A DNA stretch of 64,000 bases from NCBI GenBank assembly GCA_036346225.1, contig JARFIW010001104.1, forward strand, positions 11,992,001-12,056,000, in the 5' to 3' direction. Each line of letters begins with the position of its first letter. The stretch's first letter is position 1. This DNA comes from Platerodrilus igneus. Lineage: Eukaryota; Arthropoda; Insecta; Coleoptera; Lycidae. Under the pieces are notes generated by a model. That model was not told where the DNA came from. It saw only the letters and a list, made by a program, of their open reading frames with translations, and did no database searches. Positions 55,826 to 64,000 of the stretch are shown one piece after another. A program made the translations under genes and the position numbers.

Positions 55826-57090
55826 TCATTGCGTAGGAAGAGGACATAAGCGCACAACTGGTCGTTTATACGATCCAGTACTATTCCTAACATTCACTAC
55901 CCTAACGATTCCATTTTTTTCAGCAATTCCTAAAAGCCAATGAAGGGGCGACGCGTTATCTTGTTTGATAATGACCAATGTACCTTTATTAATGACAGTA
56001 CCGGAAACATTCCAACTTTGCCGCAGTTGCAATTGCGTCAAATATTCAATATGCCATCTTTTCTAAAACGCTTGAACTAAATGATCCAACAATTTCTTCC
56101 TAGCGAATAGGTTTTTTGGGGGGGTCTGAAACCACGGACGCAGGCAACGAACATAATGGAGTATTATACCCCCGTAAACGCGGTACGCGAGCCACTGATG
56201 ACAGTTGGTAGCGATATTACATAATGTAAAAATTGACGTGCAAATTATCTATGACGTCACACAATATGCAAATTAATGCAACATAATTACACCAATTTTA
56301 AAGGAAATAAATTTTAAAGAAAACCCCAAAGGGGGCACTCACGTGAACATGTAGAGATTCCTTCAGGATTACTCCATGATGGCGGCGGCTTCCTTCAGGA
56401 TTACCCCATGATGGTCGCCGGCTGCTTTGACTAATCTTTCTCGGGTGTGGGAATTCTGGAGCCAGGTTGAATCCAAATCTTCTTTTTCTTATGTAGAGGG
56501 GCGACAGGAACGGGTATGAGGAACGATAATAAAAAGAAGGCAAAAAGAGACCTACATAACAAAAAGATACGGTAAGACACAAAAGACAACCTTCTTCACA
56601 TCTCCGAGGCTAGTTTTTTCACGCGTATCCGGAAATCCCCCACTGTCCTTCTTCGTCCACACGCGTCCGCGCAAATCTCCCGCAACGCGCTATCTGAAGT
56701 GACGGAAATACGCGCACAAGTCTTTTTAAATTTATGGCGCAAAATTCTTACATAATAAAACTAAATTGGGAGAATGTCTAGTGCCGAATTTTCGGCACGT
56801 AACAGGAGTTAAGGTAAAAAAATGAGCTGGAGTTAATGGAACAGGATCTGAAGGCCCCGAATTTAACAAAGCTTCTATTTGAGCCAAAACCGTAAAAAAT
56901 TCTTCATACGTCAATATTTGCGACCCTATGGTCTTACGCAGATGCGTTTTGACTACTTTAATTTGCGATTCCCAAACACCTGAACAATGTGGGCTGAAAG
57001 GTAATTGAAATTTCCAATTAATTTTTCGAGTTAATAATTCAGTTCCAACCGCTCTTTTATATTCGTCGAACACCTCGACAGACCTTCAAA
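55826..57090 (-). pseudogene. E5: BEL/Pao integrase C-terminal part, interrupted
   Basis: 57073-56732 reads as the end of a BEL/Pao integrase core: WKFQLPFSPHCSGVWESQIK, then KTHLRKTIGSQILTYEEFFT and VLAQIEALLNSGP. 56041-55826 reads as the C-terminal domain: TVINKGTLVIIKQDNASPLH, IVRVVNVRNSTGSYKRPVV, RLCPLP, all characteristic of BEL/Pao pol ends. Between them 56100-56740 is unrelated, so the gene is split by an insertion. The first two catalytic Asp residues lie upstream and are not present; a LINE piece adjoins at 57100. Confidence 0.87.
56100..56735. mobile_element. Unidentified insertion in the BEL/Pao integrase
   Basis: Sequence between the two homologous integrase blocks has no protein match. 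It includes a 37-bp direct duplication around CTTCAGGATTACTCCATGAT (56361 and 56392) and a GC-richer part near 56580-56700. Ends and target duplication are not resolved. Confidence 0.45.
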
Positions 57091-57099
57091 CGGAGGATA

Positions 57100-57545
57100 G
57101 CGCATACGACGCTCAAGTTTCTAAGTTTAAAGTTCTGGTGGATTAGGTCGCACAATGGTAACGTAGGGAATGATAGGGTTGACGAATTAGCTAAAGGAGC
57201 CGCGACGGGCAACTTTCGGATATCACATTCGTCGATGCCGAGGTCTCTAATTAAAAGAAAGCTGCGCGAAAAGTGAATTCGACAATGAGAAGAAGTTTAA
57301 CCGATAACGACCGCTGCGAATGCGGTGAGAACTCAAAAAACGCAGAGCACGTGCTCTTTGACTGCCAACTCGAGGCAGCAAATCGAGGGTTAGCTGATAT
57401 GAAATTAGTTGTCGCAGGGCTAGCATGGCCCAAGGTCCTAGAGGAAGTCGGGGAAGTGACTAACCTGAAGGCGTTCTGGACAGCCTTCAAAGAATTTTCA
57501 GGGAGGGTCGCGAGATTGGACGGTGATAACCTCTGGGGGTGAGGG
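57100..57545 (+). pseudogene. LINE ORF2 C-terminus (RNase H end and zinc-binding tail)
   Basis: 57120-57210 reads across a frame change as WIRSHNGNVGNDRVDELAKG, the end of a LINE-encoded RNase H. 57273-57542 continues with RRSLTDNDRCECGENSKNAE, HVLFDCQLEAANRG, a CxCG...H...C zinc motif, and ends RLDGDNLWG. This combination is typical of I/R1/LOA-type LINEs and differs from the LINE at 1-1500. The copy is 5'-truncated. The 3' UTR runs through TATTTATA-rich sequence to about 57725. Confidence 0.85.
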
Positions 57546-57737
57546 AGGATTGAAAATTTTAGATTTGACTTGGCATGAGAAATGGATATGAGCATGGTAT
57601 AACCAAAATCTGTGCAACCTATGTACACTGTTATATGCTTAATGCTTATTAGATATCTATTTACATAAATATATTTATTTATATTTATATTTACATTTTA
57701 TATTTATTTTTATTCATTTTGCATTTATTTTTGGAGC

Positions 57738-58259
57738 TTAATTTGTTTTGTCTGACGTTCTGCCGCCATTTTTGGTGGCAGCATTTTTATAGGAACGTAG
57801 ATTGTAATTGTGAAGAATGTAATTATAATATAAATCAGTTAAGGATGGATTTAGGCTAATAACCTCCCAACCATATTTGTCATACTTCAAAACTTTCAGC
57901 AATGTTTTGGTGTTATTATAATCCTCCTTGAGGTAAACTGAATGGCCCAAGGGAAGGGACGGATATTTATTTCTGTTATGCAGCAGTACTGCTTTGAGAC
58001 TCCTTGAAGAGCTGTCAACGAAGAGGTGCCACTCATTCGGGTTACATGCGATTCCTATTTCCTCGAACAGGCCAGTCACATAGTGGCAATAGCAAAGCCC
58101 ATTTTGATAGGTGGAGAAGCTAGAAAAAGTTTGGTGACGCTTTCTCTCATGTACGACTTGCACACTTTCATCCAACAAGTTCCACTGCTTGAACCTAGAC
58201 GTCAAAAGCTCTGCATGGGGATAAAATAGTAATTTTCTACTGTTTTTAGATGTAAGCAA
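57738..58259 (-). pseudogene. Fragment of a repeated uncharacterised arthropod protein
   Basis: 173 residues on the minus strand. Features seen: LCYCHYVTGLFEEIGIACNP, EWHLFVDSSSRSLKAVLLHN, GHSVYLKEDYNNTKTLLKVL, KYDKYGWEVI. From memory these motifs recur in many anonymous multi-copy arthropod predictions annotated only as uncharacterised protein, probably transposon-derived; I know no function and did not search. The family normally continues with a Cys-containing FLCLWDSR-type segment after the IxG part, which is absent here, so the copy is C-terminally truncated or frameshifted. 58260-58560 contains a second, weaker repeat of its N-terminal region. Confidence 0.6.
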
Positions 58260-58579
58260 TTAGGAAACAACGTACTACCCAGGAGCGTATTAAATATTCA
58301 GTAGCCTTTTATATCATTTTAAAGCTAATGAAATGAACTTGTAAAATCATCACCAAACATAGTATTAAACTACTTATCGCGAATTTAAACATTTAATAAA
58401 ATTGTCTGCGCCAGTTATATCTTGCCATACGTACTTATTATAGAAAATAGGTAAATTACAAAATGTCGCTGTCCTGGTCACGTAAGCAAAGTTTGTGGGA
58501 AATAGACGACTTTTTCTATACTGTTCAGACTTAAAATATTAGGAAATGACAGTTACTACCCAAGGACACAAAATAAATA

Positions 58580-58925
58580 AAAATTTGAACATAGTGTTAC
58601 CGACAAAACAGTTAACTACAATCGGCCTGATCTTTTACTAGTTGATAAGAAAAGAAACAAAGACATACCTGATAGCAACAACATGCTCAAAATAGAAAAT
58701 ACTAAATTAATCAAATATCCAGGTTTGGCAGCAGAAATTAAACGTGTTTGGAAACATCACCATACAGATACTTCCTTTAATTATATCGGTAGATGGAATA
58801 GTCAGCAAACATTTTTCAAAAATTTGGAAAAAATTGGATTAGCAAAAAGTATAATAAATTCTATTCAAAAAACTGCAATTCTTCACACGTGTCGCATAGT
58901 ACGCAGATTCCTACTAATAGGCTAA
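58580..58925 (+). pseudogene. Second LINE family: C-terminal tail of ORF2
   Basis: 58590-58925 reads, with one frame kept through most of it, as DKTVNYNRPDLLLVDKKRNK, KLIKYPGLAAEIKRVWKHHH, then after a short frame change SVDGIVSK, NLEKIGLAKSIINSIQKTAI and HTCRIVRRFL. The pattern (RPD + KY-LA-EIK-W + IQK-AIL-T-RIVRRFL) matches tails of LINE polyproteins as I remember them. 5'-truncated, dead. Confidence 0.75.
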
Positions 58926-59529
58926 GTTAAATTATTTTCCTATTATTTTTTTAACCGGAATGTAAACTAGATTACTGAGTAAATACAAAACAATAATAAT
59001 AATATAAAAAATAAAAATAACAAATATGGACGAAATACAAACAAACTACGTTACTGTATTGACTTAGATTAAAAGGTTTTTTCTTTGTCATAATTAAAGG
59101 ACGCAGAATGTCAGCAATTTCTTCGATCTTATTCCTACACGGAAGACGGTTATTCCACATGTTTCCATTGTTTCTGGTTTCCTAAATGCATCACATTATA
59201 TTTTACGATTCTGTAAAATACCGTAAAAACACTTATTAAGGTTTGTCATGATTAAAGAACTTTTCAAAATAAAAGCTTCTCCCGATTACGCCTCTATCAC
59301 TGGGTTGACTGGATATTCTTTTACAATAATAACCTAATTACTATCTAGTTCACAAATAAATGTGAATAATATTCAACCTACACTTAACCTCTATTGACAT
59401 TGAATAATTGCAAGATAAATACAAATATACTTAAAAAAACCTAGTTTATTAACCTCACTATGGTTAGCTATTACTAAAGAAATTAAATTAAATCTATAAA
59501 TATGCTATCACTCCAATTTTCCCTTTTAC
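58926..59529. other. Unassigned AT-rich DNA
   Basis: No coding or repeat signal I can name. Confidence 0.4.
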
Positions 59530-59700
59530 ATATTAAACTACATGGCGTTTGTTACGGTATTCCGTGCAGATAAGAAAGAAAAGTAAAGTAAGCAAGAAAA
59601 TAGCCCGCACCGAATACCACCACAACAGGAATTCAAAAAGGCCGTGCTGAATAAAAGTCGTAGAGTGGTGTGGATCACAAAAAAAGATAAGGAAAACCTC
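59530..59700 (+). repeat. Repeat R, plus-orientation copy
   Basis: GTTTGTTACGGTATTCCGTG and the following AAGAAAGAAAAGTAAAGTAA match the minus strand of 53515-53700. It ends about 120 bp before the E7 LTR starts. Confidence 0.75.
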
Positions 59701-61624
59701 AAATTAGAAATATTATTTACAAACCTTTAAGGAAGAAAACACAATATGTTATAAAAACGAAAACCAACACAAAAAAAATTTATCCAGAACGTTCTGGAGG
59801 ATTTACACAGTACAACCTGTAACGGGCATTTTTATAGATTTCACATTTTTTCGCTTTTATACTCAATTCGTAAGTACCTTTCTACAATGACTAGTTCTAT
59901 ATTTTATATTTATTAACTCGCGTGTATTAATTTTAAAAGATAGTTTAATTGTAAATTGAATTATTCGTAAATTGCTTTCCAACTAAATTGAAAATTATAA
60001 ACCGCTTATAATGAATAGATTGCATCGTTCTTGTATTGCCGTAAATATAAATTTGGTTCCTTATGTGGATATACAAGTCTAGATAAGATGCGATAAGCGG
60101 TTGTGATGGAGCGAGTTGAATAAACAGACGAGGAGTCGTAGTTTGTTCTTGGTTCCGATATATTTAATTACATTAAAAATACTGTTTCGCTTTTGCTTTA
60201 AAAATAGCGAGAATGCGATATGAATTCTCGAATTGTTCATTAATAAACGCGGCACGATTTTAGTCGTTTCTCTTGTAAAATAACCGTTGTATATTAACAG
60301 ATTGCAGTGTAGTTCTGTTGCCTTTTTAAGGAAGTACGCTTTAAAAACCACAAGTGCGGTTGTAAGGTCATTGACGGACAGTCTTCATTGCTTACGCGTG
60401 CCTACTAATTGTTTTTTAGTTGTTTTCTTGTGAAATAAAAATTGTATATTAACTGTACAAAAGTGTTTTACGGAACATTTTGACGGACGTACTTAAGTGA
60501 TACACGTGCTTTACCCATTATGGTTCTTGTTAGTTGTTTTGTCTTTTAATATTGAAACGTTGCAAATTAAACTAGTTTCGCGGTCTTTCTTATCAGAGTG
60601 GTGCATACTTTGGATTATCCAAATACAGTGGATACTGTAGTTTCTGAATTTTCTAACCCCAACGAATCTAAAATAGATCGTTGTTTGCGCAAATTTTCGT
60701 TATTCAAAAGCATTAGATTTTTCTTTGTTACCATAGGTAGCAAATAAAACATCTCGCGTTACTGCTAGTTTAATGCATTACGTCGTGCCTTGAAGGGCCG
60801 TGGTTCTAAATTGTTATTACAATTTGTACGGTTTGTGTTATAAAATATTTCGAAATTACTGTCCCAGGAAATAGAATTCACAAGAGATTTATCCCTGCTG
60901 CCTAGTTCCATCAGCATGATAATCTCTGCTGCTGACACCAGTGAAACGCGTAGGTGTGAGTTAGTGTAAAGTGTAAGAAATTCCATCCACACCCTCACAG
61001 TCAAGCGTGCAGTGCTTCGTTAGTGTAGGACATCGTGAATCCCCCACTCCAATTACAAGGAAGCGTTACTGAAGGACTTGAACTTGAACTATTTCCTACT
61101 TAGTATTACTTTAAATATCTACCCCTTGTTTTTGCCATATCTTCGTCGTTCTGATACCTTTTACAATAGATTTGCATGCTATTTTAAAACATAAGAAAAA
61201 AAAAGAAAGAAAGAACAATCAATACTACTGAATTACTCATACCAATTGTGTCTTATCTATTTATCTTTTGTCAACATGTTGTCTGATTTATGTTTAATTG
61301 GTGTGTGAGGAAACGTTTCTGCTACTCCCAATATTATCTCACTTTGTACTAAAAATTTTTATATTGCTTTTACCGTTGTTATATTATAGAGATTATCCAA
61401 ACAGTTCTTTTTTTTTACATTCTACAAAGTACTGAATAACTTAGACGTTTCATTGCTGCTATGCTTATTCTCTTTTCTTTCAGGTTTGCTTAACTATTTT
61501 TCTTGCAGGTATTATCACTAACTCTTCACAGCCGCGTACATTATATGTTGGTCTGCTTTCTATGACCCCCCCCCTACTCTCCGATTGAGCCCGGTCACTT
61601 CTTTGATTTTTCTTTGTGTTACGC

Positions 61625-61665
61625 ACGAATTACGTAACGTAACATTTTTGGCGCCCAACGTGGCT
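61625..61665 (+). other. PBS-like site of another LTR element
   Basis: ACGTAACATTTTTGGCGCCCAACGTGG reads, in two parts, as an LTR end (GTAACAT) followed by TTTGGCGCCCAACGTGG, a form common as the Gypsy-type PBS/leader. No gag follows in the next kilobase, so it is probably a truncated insertion within the E7 U3. Confidence 0.45.
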
Positions 61666-62098
61666 GCCACGAAAAAAAACGTAACAAACTATCAACACAA
61701 ACATAATTTATTCCCTTCTTTAATTACCTTTAACTAATTTTCTGTTTCGATTCTAATATGTAAATAAAGCAAAATATGTATAGTGGACCGTTTTCATTCC
61801 TGTGGTTACCACAATTGTCGATGCTATATCAAAATAGAATAGATTTGAAGTATTTAAATTTTTATCTAAATATTTTAATAAAACTCTACAGGGTGATTAA
61901 TAAGCAATCGTTTAAATTAAAAAAGCAGTCAAAATTATTAATAAATACTAATGTAACCGTGAAAAGAACGCAAGAAATAAAAGATTTAATTAGGTACAAA
62001 CGAAAATATTTCCATCCAGAGATGGCATGTAACAAATCCTCTGCCCCCTCCCCCAATTAAAAGGTTGGGGAAGGAAGCAGAAGCAATGAAAAAAGGAA

Positions 62099-62310
62099 TA
62101 CACCAACAGAAAGAACTAAAAAAAAATTCGTTTTTGACACCTTAATGAAAACCAAAAGTAAAAACAATTTTCATCCGATTCGAAAGATCAACATACCGCA
62201 CCAAGTAATACACTAACAAGAAAAACAAAAAAATTCGTTTCAGAAAATTCAAGGAAAGCCAAAAATAAAAAAAATTTTAATCCGGTTTGAAAAACCAAAC
62301 ACAAACACCC
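62099..62310. repeat. Degenerate tandem duplication, about 110 bp
   Basis: ACACCAACAGAAAGAACTAA...AAAATTCGTTTTTGACACC and ACACTAACAAGAAAAACAAA...AATTCGTTTCAGAAAATTC start two diverged copies in direct order. Both continue with AACAATTTTCATCCG/AAAATTTTAATCCG. Confidence 0.65.
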
Positions 62311-62463
62311 AAAGCAAAATACTCAACACACAACACATTTTGAACCACGCGACAGCACTTCGGTTTCCGGTTGCCGATGACCAGAGAACGTGCAGGAGTG
62401 TCCTACTCTCAGTCCTGGATTTTCGGCTGTCGATGAAAGCACACCCAACAAAAGCACATAACA

Positions 62464-62503
62464 CAAACACACACGCGCGCGCGTACACATATACACACAC
62501 CGA
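62464..62503. repeat. (CA)n/(CG)n microsatellite
   Basis: ACACACACGCGCGCGCGTACAC and flanking alternating purine-pyrimidine bases; a candidate Z-DNA stretch. Confidence 0.8.
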
Positions 62504-63269
62504 ATTCATATGCATTCGAACACATACATACTTAACCACACATCAGAAAACAGAACAAGCATAAACAACCAAACATAAAACAATAAAGTGCTGCCTCCAT
62601 GCGCTAGAAACGGTTAACAAAATCCAGGTCACAGATAGCCCTAGGGCTGTACGCGTGAAATGAAAGTCCTGTATACATCCAAAACACGTTAAACAATAGT
62701 TAATTACAGGGGGTGAAACGGGTATGTTTAAATATTGTTGCGAGCTACTATTAAGCAACCCGTCAAACACACCAGCGCCGGAGGCACTGTATATCCTCCA
62801 GGGAACCGAGAATTCTTCTAGCAATTACTGGATAATGAGTTATCCTTTTAATTCAAAATATATATAAGACCGCTAATAAATGTAAGAGTCAGTTTATATC
62901 AGAATGTCAAACATAAATTATATTGTGTATAGTTAAATAGTTGAGCTTTTGGAAGTCCAAGAGTAAACATAAATGTTAAGTGCACGTGTCTAATGTACAT
63001 GCAGCTTGTAGAATACATAAATAGACAAAAGTGTAATAAATAAATAGTTGTGTTAGTGTTGTTAATGGACCTATGGTAAAGAAGTTAGTTTAAGAAGATA
63101 TTAGTGCTTGTAAATTCATTAGTGTGATAGTGCTTCATTGTTAATTAGACTGAAAACATTTATAAATAAGGCATATACTATTAATTAGACTTGTAAACAG
63201 TGAGTAATAAAAACTTTTGTTATTACTTGTTTTAAATTAGAGAAACGCGGTAGTAGTAGCCCGTTACAC

Positions 63270-63290
63270 TGATGTCAGCCTGTGTGGGGT
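63270..63290 (+). other. E7 primer-binding site
   Basis: TGATGTCAGCCTGTGTGGGG one base after the LTR end. TGRTGTCAG at this position is common in insect Gypsy elements; the tRNA was not identified. Confidence 0.6.
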
Positions 63291-63343
63291 ATATAGTAAT
63301 TAATTTAAAAGAAAAAACATAAGTCTAAAGATGTTTAAGTAGT

Positions 63344-63952
63344 TTGTATATGCCTGTAATAAGAAGCCAAAATAAGATGGACGCAGAAACTTTAATGAAT
63401 TTTCTTAAGGATTTTAAATCCAGTATGGAAGAAAGGTTTAGTGAAAATGCTGAGAAAATGGAGGAGAGGTCGGCTAAACTGGAAGTGACACTAAATGAGA
63501 ACGTAGTAAGGCCAGTTGAACTAGAATCAAACCTTACTGAAAGGTTAAGTAAAAATGCTAAGAAAATAGAAGAACGGTTTAGTAAAAACGCGTTGAAAAT
63601 GGAAGAGTTGAATGAAAAGACGGCCACGTTAGAATAAAGATTAATGGAAAGGTCCATCGCATTGAAAGAAGATGCCACTGAACAAGTAAAAATAGTTGAG
63701 CAAAAGTTGGACAGTAAATTGGTAAAAATGGAAGAAGATGTGATGAGGCTGCAAGAACAAGTGATTTTACTAACAACGCGGCCACTTGAATTAGTAAACC
63801 AAGTTGTAAATCAGAACATTCCAGAAATAAGAAGCATGGAAGGAAGCGAGTCATTACCGTCAAAATTTAAAGTAAAACACCCACATTCGATGGTAAAACA
63901 CCTTGGCCCACATATTTGAAACAATTTGAAGCTGCGGCCATAGCCAACGAGG
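63344..63952 (+). pseudogene. E7 gag N-terminus, ended by a SINE
   Basis: ATG at 63344 (or 63377, MDAETLMNFLKDFKSSMEER) opens a strongly charged coiled-coil region (SENAEKMEERSAKLEVTLNE, NAKKIEERFSKNALKMEELN). One in-frame stop (TAA at 63635) is followed by a shared coiled coil (EQVKIVEQKLDSKLVKMEED, 63644-63919). Then, in a shifted frame, comes the gag signature TFDGKTPWPTYLKQFEAAAI at about 63880-63945. A SINE starts at about 63953, so the capsid domain is interrupted. Same gag group as E6. Confidence 0.82.
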
Positions 63953-64000
63953 CGTCGCCGTGGATCAATGTAGTAAGCGTAAGACTACGGATCCCAAGGT
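63953..64000 (+). mobile_element. SINE copy c (cut by the window end)
   Basis: From GTGGATCAATGTAGTAAGCG onward, 41 bases are identical to SINE copy b at 52445-52485. It sits directly in the E7 gag signature. The remainder lies beyond the window. Confidence 0.85.

Larger units (their letters stand above)
59818..63268 (+). repeat. E7 5' LTR (about 3.45 kb, probably with nested insertions)
   Basis: TGTAACGGGC at 59819 and GCCCGTTACA at 63259-63268 are exact inverted termini of the TG...CA kind. A PBS-like site and gag follow. A TATA box (AAATATATATAAGACC, 62857-62872) and TCAGT (62892) mark the promoter, so R-U5 is about 375 bp and U3 nearly 3.1 kb. That U3 is very long and contains a foreign PBS-like site at 61641, a 110-bp tandem duplication and microsatellites, so it is likely composite. 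The second LTR lies outside the window. Confidence 0.6.

Noticed and set aside
57251..57628. 125-residue minus-strand protein
   Set aside because: Antisense shadow of the LINE zinc-tail frame on the plus strand.

Overview
The window reads as intergenic, repeat-saturated DNA from an arthropod nuclear genome, most likely an insect. It is AT-rich, and I find no intact host protein gene. The recognisable coding sequence is almost all from transposable elements typical of arthropods: mariner DNA transposons, Gypsy and BEL/Pao LTR retrotransposons, non-LTR retrotransposons and tRNA-derived SINEs. The species assignment is inference from this element mix. The only non-transposon genes with clear structure are two tRNA-like cloverleafs.

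Layout. 1-1500 is a minus-strand LINE relic, followed by a GAGTGAAT array (about 1770-2260) and a GA-rich tract. A dead mariner lies at 3313-4495 and a MITE with 27-bp perfect terminal inverted repeats at 6782-7052. From about 9.7 to 13.6 kb there are two diverged solo-LTR-like copies (S0, S1). 13648-21098 is E1, a minus-strand Gypsy element with long, nearly identical 2.03-kb LTRs whose pol is cut short after the N-terminal part of RT. Next come a partial second copy of the MITE, a mariner with near-perfect TIRs carrying a 519-bp insert (21791-23572), a SINE with target duplications (23637-23934), a decayed Gypsy pol with a large insertion (24.8-27.9 kb) and an opposed gag/protease relic (28.2-29.2 kb). 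29.2-32.6 kb is mostly unassigned.

The second half starts with a palindrome-rich MITE (32586-33228) and a roughly 110-bp satellite with a trimeric higher-order period (33.7-34.8 kb). Two further solo LTRs (S2 plus, S3 minus) sit between (AT)n tracts at 36.6-40.6 kb. E2, a frameshifted but nearly complete plus-strand Gypsy element, occupies 40.7-48.4 kb. A fold-back structure at 48555-49602 has a tRNA-like gene in each arm and a (TTTTCAA)n spacer. After it come a 616-bp long-TIR element, a gag relic split by a SINE, BEL/Pao integrase relics, two different LINE tails, and the 5' end of another Gypsy element (LTR ends at 59818 and 63268, gag from 63344) that is again broken by a SINE at the window edge.

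The most interesting signals are (1) the fold-back with paired tRNA-like genes, whose GGA anticodon is not matched by the long variable arm expected of tRNA-Ser; (2) tandem reiteration of a 38-54-bp unit resembling the primer-binding-site/leader segment at the U5 end of several related LTRs, which suggests a route by which LTR ends grow; and (3) repeated use of (AT)n tracts as insertion sites by that LTR lineage.
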